In this document: positions 26,135-35,469 of the stretch, piece after piece | How positions within the stretch are numbered: the first letter of the stretch is position 1 | Layout: each line of letters opens with the position of its first letter | From: Pirellulaceae bacterium | GTDB taxonomy: Bacteria; Planctomycetota; Planctomycetia; Pirellulales; Pirellulaceae | DNA length: 57,292 nucleotides | Assembly (NCBI GenBank): GCA_022448315.1 | Contig: JAKVCA010000030.1 | Span: 1 to 57,292 of the forward strand | Direction of reading: 5' to 3' | Translations under genes and position numbers: made by a program | The notes under the pieces: model-generated | The model's input: only the letters and a program-made list of their open reading frames with translations | What the model was told of the DNA's origin: nothing | Database searches by the model: none

Positions 26135-26806
26135 ATGAATTATCTGGCGCACGCCTATCAATACTTGTCTGATCCCTACTTCGTGGCTGGCACCAATCTT
26201 CCGGACTGGCTTAGCGTGGTCGATCGGAAAGTACGGGTGCGGGCCAAACCGGCTCAGTTGCTGATTTCGTCAGAGGATAAACAGACCTCTCGAACCGCGG
26301 CAGGAATTGCGCAGCATCACTGGGACGATCAATGGTTCCATTCAACACCAATATTCCAAACTTTGAACTTGGAGTTTTCCGTCGCGATTCGTGAAGTCCT
26401 GAGTGAACAAGCCGGCCTTCGCGCTGGTTTTCTCGGTCATATCCTTGTTGAAATCCTTCTCGACTGGAAACTGGCGGAGAACCAACCCGGTTTGCTCGAC
26501 GAATATTATTCGGTAGTTGAGACGCTGGATGTGCTCCATCTCCAGCAAACGGTAAACCGCATTTCTAAAAACTCGACCGATCAGCTTGAGGCCATGGTGC
26601 CACGTTTGGTCAACGCCAAATTCCTTTACGATTACGCCGATGATAAAAAACTACTCCTCCGGCTGAACCAAGTGATGCGGCGTGTTAGACTGCCGGAATT
26701 GCCAGATGATCTGCTCGATTTCTTTTCACATGCCCGGTCCAAAATTCAGGACCATTGGCAAACTTTGATCACGCCACCGGATATCGCCTTCCCCCGCTTT
26801 TGGTGA
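26135..26806 (+). CDS. ACP phosphodiesterase-like (AcpH/DUF479 family)
   Basis: 223 aa from ATG 26135, because the family begins MNYLAH exactly there; the 28 residues before it in the open frame have no match. It shows the AcpH pattern: His6 in MNYLAHAYQY, GTNLPDWL with an acidic metal ligand, AGIAQHHWDDQWF and GHILVEILLDW. AcpH removes the phosphopantetheine arm from acyl carrier protein; metal-dependent, HD-like fold. Divergent from the enterobacterial enzyme, so the true substrate could differ. Alone, short gaps to neighbours. Confidence 0.82.
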   Translation: MNYLAHAYQYLSDPYFVAGTNLPDWLSVVDRKVRVRAKPAQLLISSEDKQTSRTAAGIAQHHWDDQWFHSTPIFQTLNLEFSVAIREVLSEQAGLRAGFLGHILVEILLDWKLAENQPGLLDEYYSVVETLDVLHLQQTVNRISKNSTDQLEAMVPRLVNAKFLYDYADDKKLLLRLNQVMRRVRLPELPDDLLDFFSHARSKIQDHWQTLITPPDIAFPRFW

Positions 26807-26899
26807 TGGCCTTGCGTTTTCAGATCGGCACGACGTTCAAGGCTCCCTTGGCCCACCATCGTTTACAACCACTCCCCCTTCCCTCAGGAGTTTCCATCA

Positions 26900-27748
26900 A
26901 TGAAATATGGCATGAATCTACTGCTCTGGAGCGGTGAATTGAATGACGAACTGATTCCCGTCTTGGAGTCGCTTAAGTCCATGGGCTACGACGGCGTTGA
27001 AGTTCCAATTTTCAATCTTGATCTCGATTACACGGCATGGGGTCAACGGTTTGATGATCTCGGACTGGAACGGACTGCGGTGACGGTCAGAAATGAAGAG
27101 GATAACCCGATCAGTCCTGATGGAGCGACACGTCAAAAAGGGGTGGATTTGACCAAGAGGACGTTGGACTGTTGCGCTGCTGCGGGTGTCACGACACTGG
27201 TGGGTCCCTATCATTCCGCCTTGGGACTTTTCTCGGGTGCCGGGCCGACTGCCGATGAATGGTCAAGGGGCGTCGACAGCATGAAGCAGGTGGCTCAACA
27301 CGCGGGCGACGTCAACGTGATGCTTGGCGTCGAGTGCCTCAATCGATTCGAAACCTACCTTTTAAATACCCATGCTGACTCGGCTCGATTTGTCAAAGAC
27401 GTCGATCATCCGAATTGTCGAATGATGTATGACACGTTTCATTCGAATATTGAGGAAAAGAATATCGGTGACGCGATTCGCGGCTGTGCCGATGTGCTTT
27501 GCCATGTTCATATCTCGGAGAATGACCGCAGCACACCGGGAACTGGAAATGTGCGATGGGAAGAAAACTTTGATACGCTGAAAGAAATTGGTTATGACCA
27601 GTGGTTGATGATTGAAGCTTTCGGTTTGGCACTTCCCGAACTTGCAGCCGCGACAAAAATCTGGCGACGTATGTATGAGAGTGAGGAGCAGTTGGCAAGA
27701 GATGGCCTGGCTTTCATGAAGTCGGAAGTTGCAAAACGGTGGGGCTAA
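26900..27748 (+). CDS. sugar epimerase/isomerase, D-tagatose 3-epimerase-like
   Basis: 282 aa TIM-barrel of the AP-endonuclease-2 superfamily. The four metal ligands of ketose 3-epimerases align with a constant offset: Glu145 (VECLNRFE), Asp178 (YDTFHSN), His204 (HVHISEND) and Glu239 (MIEAFG). That supports D-tagatose/D-psicose 3-epimerase or a related ketose isomerase; hydroxypyruvate isomerase is less likely. Cytoplasmic. AGGAG lies nine bases before the ATG at 26900. An intrinsic terminator follows 40 bp after the stop. Confidence 0.93.
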   Translation: MKYGMNLLLWSGELNDELIPVLESLKSMGYDGVEVPIFNLDLDYTAWGQRFDDLGLERTAVTVRNEEDNPISPDGATRQKGVDLTKRTLDCCAAAGVTTLVGPYHSALGLFSGAGPTADEWSRGVDSMKQVAQHAGDVNVMLGVECLNRFETYLLNTHADSARFVKDVDHPNCRMMYDTFHSNIEEKNIGDAIRGCADVLCHVHISENDRSTPGTGNVRWEENFDTLKEIGYDQWLMIEAFGLALPELAAATKIWRRMYESEEQLARDGLAFMKSEVAKRWG

Positions 27749-27787
27749 GGGCCAGTCGTCGTCGCCAGGCTATAAAAGCAATCAATG

Positions 27788-27826
27788 GCCCGCAGCCCCC
27801 CGAGGATGCTGCGGGCTCTTTCATTT
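27788..27826 (+). terminator. intrinsic terminator
   Basis: Stem GCCCGCAGC (27788-27796) with GCTGCGGGC (27808-27816), 11-base loop, then TCTTTCATTT. It separates the epimerase gene from scpB. Confidence 0.85.
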
Positions 27827-27862
27827 GACCGTCACCCTGTTCTGCAAACCGGGATTTTTTTC

Positions 27863-28627
27863 ATGGAGAACTCAGAAACTTCCCCAACACCCGAAGGTCC
27901 AGACCATTCACTGGATCTTCAAGGTTTTTTGAATCCCGAACCCGAAGACGGATTGTCGATCGAAGAATTGGGACGAGCCTACGCGGAATTGATGGATCAA
28001 GGTGACGACCCTTACGAACAACGACAGACCGAACACGAATTGGGAGAACTTCAGGGACTCGTTGACGCAGAGGAAACGGATGACGAAGAGGCCCCTGAAG
28101 TTACCCCTCGTAGCATTCTGGAAGCGATGCTGTTCGTCGGACATGCCGACAACCAACCGTTAACCGCCCGAATCATCGCCTCCTACATGCGTGGCGTCAC
28201 GCCTGAAGAAATTGACGAACTCGTCGTCGATCTGAATGGCATCTACGATTCTGAAGGAGCACCATACTGCATCCTTGCTGAGGCGGGCGGATACAAAATG
28301 GTACTGCGAAAAAGTTATCATAGCATCCGTGACCAGTTCTACGGCCGGATTCGCGAAGCGAGACTCTCGCAAGCCGCCATCGATGTTCTCAGCATCGTCG
28401 CTTACCGACAACCGATCAGCCGCGACGAGGTTGATGATCTTCGGGGCCATCAATCAGGCAGTTTGCTTAGCCAACTTGTGCGACGGCGTTTACTGAAGTT
28501 ACAGCCCAAGTCATCGGATCGCCCAAAGCAGACCTACCACACTACGGAAAGATTCCTGAAGCTTTTTGCGCTCGATGACCTCGGGGATTTACCTCAAAGC
28601 GAAGATCTTGATCGCTGGACCGGGTAA
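27863..28627 (+). CDS. scpB: segregation and condensation protein B
   Basis: 254 aa from ATG 27863; an earlier frame start overlaps the terminator and is rejected. ScpB binds SMC-ScpA and helps compact and partition the chromosome. After an acidic N-terminal extension (to ~80), two winged-helix domains appear: PRSILEAMLFVGHADNQPL (about 82-100) and LSQAAIDVLSIVAYRQPISR with VDDLRG (about 170-200), the ScpB hallmark. The ~80-residue acidic extension is longer than in Firmicutes. No scpA is in the window. Confidence 0.93.
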   Translation: MENSETSPTPEGPDHSLDLQGFLNPEPEDGLSIEELGRAYAELMDQGDDPYEQRQTEHELGELQGLVDAEETDDEEAPEVTPRSILEAMLFVGHADNQPLTARIIASYMRGVTPEEIDELVVDLNGIYDSEGAPYCILAEAGGYKMVLRKSYHSIRDQFYGRIREARLSQAAIDVLSIVAYRQPISRDEVDDLRGHQSGSLLSQLVRRRLLKLQPKSSDRPKQTYHTTERFLKLFALDDLGDLPQSEDLDRWTG

Positions 28628-28845
28628 GGGCACGGAAATCCCGAGATACTTCGTCCATTCAGAGATCTTGGACACCGTCGAGAGGGGTTGAACCAACGCA
28701 TACTCCGGATCTTGAAGCCAGCATTTGTCGCTTACGTGGGCCATTTGCTTTTGCTACAGTAAACCCCGAAGGACGTCACCCGTGACTTCCCAAGACCATT
28801 GCTACACCACTCTTAGCGGAAATCGGCAACCGCCGACGTCATGGC

Positions 28846-29541
28846 ATGTCACCACGCGATCGCATCCTCGCTTTACGGAACGAAAAAGGGGTCATTCTCC
28901 CGTCGCTCTTGATGTGCGACTTTGGGAATCTGGAACGCGAAATCCGAGCGCTCGAAGAGGCGGGTGTGAAGGCCTTGCATCTGGATGTGATGGATGGGGT
29001 TTTTGTCCCCAACCTGACCTATGGACTTCCCATTGTTGAAGCCATTCGTCGACTGACAGACCTGCCGATTGACGTACACCTCATGATCCAAAATCCCAAT
29101 CAGTACTTGGCCGCTTTTGTCGATACCGGCGCGGATTGCATCACATTCCATGTCGAAGCAGAACCAGAGTCGGGACCCTTATTGGAGCAACTTCAGAAAA
29201 GTCAGGTTGCCTCTGGACTGGTCATCAATCCCCAGACACCCGTTGCAGCGGTCGAGCCTTTTCTACCTCTATGCGACTTGCTGCTGGTGATGAGCGTCAA
29301 TGCCGGTTTCGGGGGTCAAGCGTTTCAACCCGTCGCGTTGGACAAGTTGCGTGATCTGAGACTCAAGTCCTCGAGCGACCTGATTTTGGAAGTGGACGGT
29401 GGGGTGAACCTTGACACGGTTGCCTCATGTGTTCAGGCGGGTGGACAGTGGCTCGTCGTTGGATCAGCCATCTTCAAGCACCAAGACTACAAGTCCGCGA
29501 TCCAAGAGCTCCAGCAAACCGCCTTTGGAGACTCGACTTGA
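28846..29541 (+). CDS. rpe: ribulose-phosphate 3-epimerase
   Basis: 231 aa, full length; interconverts ribulose-5-P and xylulose-5-P in the pentose phosphate pathway. Motifs are all present: PSLLMCDFGNL, LHLDVMDGVFVPNLTYG (metal His, catalytic Asp), DVHLMI, VMSVNAGFGGQAF (phosphate-binding) and LEVDGGVN (second catalytic Asp). Cytoplasmic TIM barrel. The ATG at 28846 is drawn. Confidence 0.96.
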   Translation: MSPRDRILALRNEKGVILPSLLMCDFGNLEREIRALEEAGVKALHLDVMDGVFVPNLTYGLPIVEAIRRLTDLPIDVHLMIQNPNQYLAAFVDTGADCITFHVEAEPESGPLLEQLQKSQVASGLVINPQTPVAAVEPFLPLCDLLLVMSVNAGFGGQAFQPVALDKLRDLRLKSSSDLILEVDGGVNLDTVASCVQAGGQWLVVGSAIFKHQDYKSAIQELQQTAFGDST

Positions 29542-29607
29542 GGTTGCAGGCGTCGCCGATCAAATGCCCCACGGTGAAATCGCAAACCAATGCTTGATCG
29601 CGAGGAA

Positions 29608-29904
29608 CTACGCGGCTTGCTTCGGCCGACCAAGAAGGGTCTGCATCGTCGGCCCCAGGCGGGCATTCTGAAGTTCAGGCATCTCGAGCAGCGCGTTCCG
29701 AATTTGGTCTAGCTGCTCAATCTGACTCAGAGACAAGTCGAGAAAAATCCACTTTCGTCCGCCAAACTCGCAACACCCGCCGGTCGCGCCTCCAAGCCAC
29801 TCTCGACGAACTTCATAACCCAGTTGCCGAGCCAATTCACACGCTCGGTCAAACAACTCAACGGTATGCACCGCAACAGCCTCCTGCTGTTCGCTTGTTT
29901 TCAA
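29608..29904 (-). CDS. small conserved-looking protein, TTG start
   Basis: 98 aa; family not recognised. Sequence is well ordered: an N-terminal helix (VHTVELFDRACELARQLGY), a central GGATGGCCEFGGRKWIFLDLSLS with two adjacent cysteines, and a C-terminal helical part. The frame opens at TTG 29904; no ATG or GTG lies in frame upstream, so the start is uncertain. Converges on rpe with a 66-bp gap. The Cys pair and the GRKWIFLD strand would be the first places to look for function. Confidence 0.7.
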   Translation of the reverse strand: MKTSEQQEAVAVHTVELFDRACELARQLGYEVRREWLGGATGGCCEFGGRKWIFLDLSLSQIEQLDQIRNALLEMPELQNARLGPTMQTLLGRPKQAA

Positions 29905-30329
29905 CGCCTCTGCATCCCGACTTCGAGCCCCTTTCGTGCGGGTCGCCCCGGGTGAAATCGAATGGACTTGCAGAGGATTCCGGAATGCAAGCGATGAATC
30001 TTGAATCTCTAAACCAGGATGCGCAGGTCAAAAGAACGCGCAATCTTACCTGGGCAGCGCTCTCCAAAGCGCCAAACCAACCCTGCTTAAGGACCGAGGA
30101 CGGCTCTCCGAACTTTCCCCGATCGTGGCCGAGATTATATCGCCAACCACTTCAGAATCACAGGTCGATTCGACGATAGGTTCTTAGGCCGCCAAGACCC
30201 AAGATTCCATGGGCACCGAGTTTTTCAAAAAGAAGAGTCAGGGCAAGATAAAGAAAATCGCGAGCCCGGAAAACCTGGGCAAAACGCGCAGCCAAGTGCT
30301 TCTGACGACGAAAGGTCAATCTTCCAGCC
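29905..30329. other. intergenic region with candidate small ORF
   Basis: 425 bp before the histidine kinase gene. An ORF from ATG 30209 to TAG 30349 (46 residues, MGTEFFKKKSQGKIKKIASP...) overlaps the kinase start by 20 bases in another frame and has a basic N-terminus; it may be a short coupled protein or chance. No ribosome-binding site is obvious. Otherwise nothing recognisable. Confidence 0.3.
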
Positions 30330-31139
30330 ATGTCCGATCCAACGCTTAGCGCCGAGCAACAGATCAAGATTCTCCAGGAGCAACTCCTGCACACACAGCG
30401 TCTGGCTGCGTTGGGCGAACTCGTGGGAACCACGACTCACGAATTCAACAATGTCCTGATGACAATTTTGAATTACGCCAAAATGGGCCTTCGCTATTCA
30501 GATGACGCGACACGTGAAAAGGCTTTCCAGAAGATTTTGGCCGCCTCGCAGCGGGCCACCCAGATCACGAATTCTGTCCTGGGGATGGCACGAAACCGCT
30601 CGCAGCAGATCGAACCAACCTCGTTGAGCACATTGGTTGAAGAGTCCCTGATTCTGCTGGAACGTGAACTGAACAAATACCGAATCTCGGTCGAAACGTC
30701 ACTTGAGGACGTCCCCGAAGTCATGGCATGTGGCAATCAAATCCAACAGGTCCTGATGAATCTGATCATCAACGCTAGACAGGCCATGCTCGAAGGAGGT
30801 CGACTGGTCATTCGCCTCGAACACGATTCGAAAAATCAGGCGGTGAATCTCATCGTACGTGATTTTGGTTCGGGCATGGATCCGTCGACGTTGCAGCAGA
30901 TATTCGACCCATTCTTTACGACCAAACAAGGTCCCGACGAAACGGGCAAGGGCGGAACGGGGATAGGACTCTCCTCCTGCCGTGACATCATCGAACAACA
31001 TGGTGGAAAGATCCGAGTTGAAAGCTCACCGGGCAAAGGCACCTGTTTCACGATCAAGTTGCCACAAGTGAAGTCGAAGAGTGCCGGTTTGAGTGATTCG
31101 GCAAAATACGCTCCGATACCCTCATCTTCCGTCGCCTAG
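30330..31139 (+). CDS. soluble sensor histidine kinase
   Basis: 269 aa, no transmembrane segment and no PAS domain. A short coiled coil (LSAEQQIKILQEQLLH) leads to the HisKA region with phospho-acceptor His37 (TTTHEFNNVL), a dimerisation helix, then HATPase_c: N-box QVLMNLIINARQAM, G1 DFGSGMD, F-box FDPFFTTK, G2 GGTGIGLSSC. An active two-component kinase by motifs. No response regulator is adjacent, so it is an orphan whose input signal is not visible. Confidence 0.94.
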   Translation: MSDPTLSAEQQIKILQEQLLHTQRLAALGELVGTTTHEFNNVLMTILNYAKMGLRYSDDATREKAFQKILAASQRATQITNSVLGMARNRSQQIEPTSLSTLVEESLILLERELNKYRISVETSLEDVPEVMACGNQIQQVLMNLIINARQAMLEGGRLVIRLEHDSKNQAVNLIVRDFGSGMDPSTLQQIFDPFFTTKQGPDETGKGGTGIGLSSCRDIIEQHGGKIRVESSPGKGTCFTIKLPQVKSKSAGLSDSAKYAPIPSSSVA

Positions 31140-31210
31140 CGGTCAATGGATTTTCGACACAACTTTGGCCATCGCTTCGGAAGCTTCCCATCGGTTTTCG
31201 AGTCGAAGGC

Positions 31211-32815
31211 TTAACTGAGCGACAGTCCTGCGGTGAGCCTCATCAACTCCTGCCTCAGCATGTCTTTCGGAAACAGGCACACGCTGAACTCTCGACTGCC
31301 GAGCAATTGGCTTAGTCGAACTTCGCGCCTTACCTGCTCGAGTTCCTGTTCGAGTTCCCGTCGTTTTCCGCTCAGGTTTGAATTCAATGCTAGGTTGGCC
31401 GTCTCAATTGCTCGATGACGCACCCTGAGTTCATGATAATCCGCACAGGGACGACCAATCCATCGACTCTTCTCCGCGGCCCACTCCAATTGCCGATGAT
31501 GCTCGGAGTGGTTCGGATCGAGATGATCCTCCGGGTGATAGATCAGATCTCGGACCGCCTGTTTGAGTCGTGGAATATCCTGCGGGACGGCATTCGGCTT
31601 CTCTAGGGGAAGCTGCAACGTGGCAGTCAATGTCATATAACCCGGCGGCTGGAATCCCCACAAACGGTTGATGATTTGATCGGTCAGCTGGTCATACTTG
31701 GCTCCGCCAATTCCGTGCAGGAACATCTGAGATAGGATCAATCGCAAGAAGCAAGTGGTCATCAGAGCACGCGGGCGAATGACTTCGTCAACATCCTGCA
31801 TTCGAAGCCAGGAAGCGAGTTGGCGACGCGGAATGATCGCTTCCCAACCGACGAGATCACCGAGATGCACTTCATGACCTCGGATCCGCACATACAACCG
31901 GCGACGAGCACCACCCTGTTTCGAGTAAACCCAGAAAGGTGCTTCGACCCAAGGCCCATTGGTCTCCAAGGCAGGAACAGGGTGGGATCGACTGCGAACG
32001 CGATTGGCTTTTCGGTAGTCGCATAGTGCGGAGTTGTAGACAGCTTGAATCCGTCCCGGATGACCAAGCAGAACGGCAGCAAATCTGCAAAATGACTCGG
32101 TTTGACAGAGTCGACTCAAAGGCACCTCAAGTGTCTCAAGTCCCCACTTACCTTCCAGCTGGTGGCGAAGAGCAGCAACCCTTTGACCAAGGTTGGACGA
32201 CCATTTCCCAACTTCCCGAGCACCGCGCCACCATTCCTCGACCAACGGGTCTGCGACCCTGCCAGATAGGGCATGGCGAACTCGACGAGGAAACGAGAAA
32301 AATGCTTCCTCGTCGACAACTTGACGCGTTTCAAATGGCACCCCTTCCCGGGACTGATCAAAAGCCACCACTTCCAGATGGGGCGACGTTGCTGGACCCG
32401 ACGGAGCCTTGATGCTTGTGGTTTGACAGACATCGTTATCGATGATCACATTCAGGGCAGTTGCCTGCAGTTGTTCGGCAACGGAATGAAGGGCGAAGTT
32501 CTTAAACCACACGCCCGGGTGAAAAAGCTGAGGTTGATGGCCGCTGCCGACGATTGCTTTTCCGCAGGAAGCCGGATCGACATCTCGATATTGAGACGTG
32601 TAGGCCGTTGCTGCCTTCAACGCCTCCGACCGTGCCAAGTCACGCAATTCCTGCAGGTCTTCACCCCAATCACCCATGCTGGCCTGTTGTAACACAAGCG
32701 CGTTTTCATGCCACATCGCTGAAACCCCAGGCCCCTGGGGAATGCAAACGGACTCTCCGTGACCGCGAGGTGCCCGAATCGAGAATTCGGTGTGTGGCAA
32801 ATCGACCTGCGTCAT
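31211..32815 (-). CDS. BshC-like protein (possible bacillithiol cysteine ligase family)
   Basis: 534 aa. The segment IVGSGHQPQLFHPGVWFKNFALH with NVIIDNDVC resembles the BshC N-terminal motif (ITGQQ-type), and the late FLHGIGGAKYDQLTDQI and a coiled C-terminus (KRRELEQELEQVRREVRL) also fit that superfamily, which adds cysteine in bacillithiol synthesis. Identity looks low and no bshA or bshB is in the window, so the function is uncertain. It starts at ATG 32815, four bases before the end of the GT2 gene (ATGA overlap), so the pair is translationally coupled. Confidence 0.7.
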   Translation of the reverse strand: MTQVDLPHTEFSIRAPRGHGESVCIPQGPGVSAMWHENALVLQQASMGDWGEDLQELRDLARSEALKAATAYTSQYRDVDPASCGKAIVGSGHQPQLFHPGVWFKNFALHSVAEQLQATALNVIIDNDVCQTTSIKAPSGPATSPHLEVVAFDQSREGVPFETRQVVDEEAFFSFPRRVRHALSGRVADPLVEEWWRGAREVGKWSSNLGQRVAALRHQLEGKWGLETLEVPLSRLCQTESFCRFAAVLLGHPGRIQAVYNSALCDYRKANRVRSRSHPVPALETNGPWVEAPFWVYSKQGGARRRLYVRIRGHEVHLGDLVGWEAIIPRRQLASWLRMQDVDEVIRPRALMTTCFLRLILSQMFLHGIGGAKYDQLTDQIINRLWGFQPPGYMTLTATLQLPLEKPNAVPQDIPRLKQAVRDLIYHPEDHLDPNHSEHHRQLEWAAEKSRWIGRPCADYHELRVRHRAIETANLALNSNLSGKRRELEQELEQVRREVRLSQLLGSREFSVCLFPKDMLRQELMRLTAGLSLS

Positions 32816-33555
32816 TCGGCAGTCTCTCCAACGAAGGCTTCATAACATTCGCTGGAGACATTTTTCAGGGCTCGATCCAGCACCTCCTGATAATAGAGAT
32901 ATCTTCGTTCTCCATCGTCCAATGATCCGCCAAAGGATCGCTTTTCATTCAGGTAAATCAGAGGCACTGGCATCTCGACAATGCTCATCTTTTTGCATAC
33001 TGCCTGAACCCAGAACTCAAGGGGCATCCCATAGCCTGGTTCTTCAATTCTCAGGTGACGCAACGCCTCAACACGATACGCTTTAAAGCCGCAAAAGGCA
33101 TCGGTCAAGCTCAACTTCAACATTTCGTTCAGTTGTTCGGTGATCCGAGCATTGATCTCGCGACGCTGCTCAGGGGGAAGACTGTCTCCATCAAACGCCT
33201 GAAGATACCGACTGCCTGAAACGAGATCCACATTTTGATTTTGGAGGGCCGCCACAAACTCCGGGATACGCTTCGGTTCGTGCTGACCATCACAGTCAAT
33301 CGTGACCAAAACCTCATATTGATGATCCAAGGCGTATTCAAACGCGGAAATCAGCGCAGCGCCATAGCCCCGATTGACAGGATGAGTGACGGTCTGAATG
33401 TCCGAACGCTCACTGAGTCTTTGCGGTGTCTCATCAGATGAACCGTCATCAATGACCACAACGTCGTCGCAGTACTTGAGAACCTCGTCGAGGACTGGGC
33501 TCACATGATGAGCTTCGTTAAAGACTGGCAAAGCCGTGACGACTTTTGAGGCCAT
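32812..33555 (-). CDS. family 2 glycosyltransferase
   Basis: 247 aa from ATG 33555, which has AGGAA upstream; the frame extends 12 codons more with no family match. GT-A fold: VVTALPVFNEAHHV, VVVIDDGSSDET, TIDCDGQHEP (DxD equivalent), GSRYLQAFDGD and SLTDAFCGFKAYR. Similar enzymes include dolichyl-phosphate-mannose/undecaprenyl-phosphate-sugar synthases. No transmembrane domain follows, so acceptor anchoring is unclear. Overlaps the BshC-like gene by four bases. Confidence 0.93.
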   Translation of the reverse strand: MASKVVTALPVFNEAHHVSPVLDEVLKYCDDVVVIDDGSSDETPQRLSERSDIQTVTHPVNRGYGAALISAFEYALDHQYEVLVTIDCDGQHEPKRIPEFVAALQNQNVDLVSGSRYLQAFDGDSLPPEQRREINARITEQLNEMLKLSLTDAFCGFKAYRVEALRHLRIEEPGYGMPLEFWVQAVCKKMSIVEMPVPLIYLNEKRSFGGSLDDGERRYLYYQEVLDRALKNVSSECYEAFVGETAE

Positions 33556-33832
33556 ATTTTCCTCTCTCCGGACCCCCTCACCAACTTTCAACAGAAATTT
33601 GGGTTGTTGTGATGAACCACGTTCAGCGTCGGTGGGGTGGCAAACTAATGTTTCAATACTGCTTAGAATTCATTGTAAGTCGACCTCATCGAGCGTCAAC
33701 GTTTTGACGGGAACAACATTCCCGTAACCTCTTTAGGCAACGGAATTTATGCAAAGGACAACCCAGCCAACCCGATCATCAAAAACGTCGCTTTCCGCGT
33801 ACTCGCCCAACATCATTCACTCCGCAACGCGG

Positions 33833-34297
33833 TCAATGGTCCAATTCCGTGGACTCGGCGGGAAAGTACGGCGAAATACACCCGCCCTGACCTTGGCAGA
33901 CATCGCACTCGCTGAACTCACCGGATCGTCGCCGATCACAATGCTCAATCCGATCGGTGAGCAGATCGACCAATAAGCGATGGCCACCAATCGGTGCAGC
34001 GACATAGAACGGCACTTCCGGGAAGGCATTCCCCGCATCCGCGGTCAATTGCGGGATATCCTGAGACCAGTGTCGCCCTGGCAGGAGAAAAAAGGGGCAG
34101 ACCACGACAGCCGTCGCGCCGCGTTCAACACATCGCTTGAATGCTTGTGCAATCGTGGGTTCGGCGATCTCCATGTGAGCAGGTTCCACGATGTCGAAGC
34201 CCGAGCGTCTCGAAAATTGCTGAACAAAGGTCTCAAACGCCTGATTACTTGCCTCGCGACGTGACCCATGGTCGACCACAATGACACCTCGCGGCAT
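33833..34297 (-). CDS. CbiX/SirB-type chelatase with Cys-rich tail
   Basis: 154 aa. Single-domain chelatase: VDHGSRREASN with metal-binding His10, PFFLLPGRHWSQDIP with His76. This is the sirohydrochlorin cobalto/ferrochelatase fold. The C-terminus has an unusual cluster Cys120, Cys131, Cys134, Cys140 (CDVCQGQGGC), which could hold an iron-sulfur cluster; inference. GGGAG precedes ATG 34297. Ferrochelatase ends 45 bp upstream on the same strand, suggesting one operon. The metal, Fe for sirohaem or Co for cobalamin, is not settled by sequence. Confidence 0.85.
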   Translation of the reverse strand: MPRGVIVVDHGSRREASNQAFETFVQQFSRRSGFDIVEPAHMEIAEPTIAQAFKRCVERGATAVVVCPFFLLPGRHWSQDIPQLTADAGNAFPEVPFYVAAPIGGHRLLVDLLTDRIEHCDRRRSGEFSECDVCQGQGGCISPYFPAESTELDH

Positions 34298-34342
34298 CGC
34301 AATTCTCCCGGTCTGAAGTAAGGAGCGACCTTATGGAATCAT

Positions 34343-35389
34343 CTACGGGGCTGGTCTTGAAGCGGGAGGGCGGCCCCCCGCTGCAGGTCGACCCGAAGGG
34401 CAACACTTCTCGGGACAAACGTCATGGCACGGGCCATGTGGACCCAACGCCAACTTTTCGTTGCCCAGTGCCCTCTCTTCGATCAACTGACGAATCATGG
34501 ACACAAAGGGAGCCGCGGTACCGACGGTTTTAGCACGTCGCATATTGATGCCAAGTTCGCTGCATAGCTCGATTGCTTCTGTATCAAGATCGAAGAGAAC
34601 TTCCATGTGATCCGAAACGAAACCAATGGGCATGATCACCATTTCGGTGATGCCTTGTTGGTGAAGGTCCCGGATGTGGTCGAGAATATCCGGTTCCAGC
34701 CACGGTTGCTGGGGGGGACCACTGCGACTTTGATAGACCAAACTCCAGTCGTCACGACCCAACTCATCACCGACCAGACGACACGCTTCTTTTAGCTGCG
34801 ACTCATAGAGCGAACCGGTGGCCATACTCATTGGGATACTGTGTGCGGTGAAAATCAAAGCAGCTTTCTCTCGGCGGTCCTCTGGAAACTCGGCCAGAGC
34901 CTCCGCGACGTTTGCTGAAACGGGTCCGACAAAGCCTGGGTGATTGTAAAACACCCTCAGCTTGTCGAATTGAGGCGCGTCGTCACCGATTTCCTTCTGG
35001 CAAACCTGAATGTTCTCGCGATACTGACGGCAACCTGAGTAACAGCTGAAGGCACTCGTCATGAAGCTGAGAGCTTTTGTGACACCATCTGCCCTCATCT
35101 GCTCAATCGCATCCCCAAGCATCGGGTCCCAGTTTCGGTTCCCCCAATAGATCGGAAGATCGATGTCATGGGATTTGAGTTCGGCCTCCAGTGCCGCAAT
35201 GAGCTTGCGATTCTGTTCGTTAATCGGGCTGACACCGCCGAAATGCTGGTAGTGCTCTGCAACCTCCAGCATTCTCTCACGAGGAACCGGTTTGCCACGA
35301 AGGACGTTTTCCAGAAATGGAATCACGTCGTCGGGACCCTCAGGGCCACCGAATGAGACAAATAGCAAAGCGTGATAAGGTCCTAACAT
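34343..35389 (-). CDS. hemH: ferrochelatase, possibly [2Fe-2S] type
   Basis: 348 aa. It inserts Fe2+ into proto- or coproporphyrin. Class signature: catalytic His183 in FTAHSIPMS and Glu263 in GFVSDHMEVLFDLD; NRNWDPML near 84 and GPVSANVAE are also typical. The C-terminus carries CHDVCPEKCC (Cys321, 325, 329, 330), as in [2Fe-2S] ferrochelatases of Actinobacteria, then a Pro/Ala-rich tail. GGGAG lies before ATG 35389. The CbiX-like gene follows 45 bp downstream. Whether the route uses protoporphyrin or coproporphyrin cannot be seen from this window. Confidence 0.95.
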   Translation of the reverse strand: MLGPYHALLFVSFGGPEGPDDVIPFLENVLRGKPVPRERMLEVAEHYQHFGGVSPINEQNRKLIAALEAELKSHDIDLPIYWGNRNWDPMLGDAIEQMRADGVTKALSFMTSAFSCYSGCRQYRENIQVCQKEIGDDAPQFDKLRVFYNHPGFVGPVSANVAEALAEFPEDRREKAALIFTAHSIPMSMATGSLYESQLKEACRLVGDELGRDDWSLVYQSRSGPPQQPWLEPDILDHIRDLHQQGITEMVIMPIGFVSDHMEVLFDLDTEAIELCSELGINMRRAKTVGTAAPFVSMIRQLIEERALGNEKLALGPHGPCHDVCPEKCCPSGRPAAGGRPPASRPAP

Positions 35390-35469
35390 CCGCGTCTCCC
35401 ATGACCGTCTATATGCGAGTCTCTACATCAATCGAAGGCGAACCCCCTAATCAGCATTGTCGATTTACC

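Noticed and set aside
30158-30433. 91-residue minus-strand ORF across the kinase start
   Set aside because: Lies opposite a well-supported histidine kinase and its N-terminal half is cysteine- and serine-rich with no motif.
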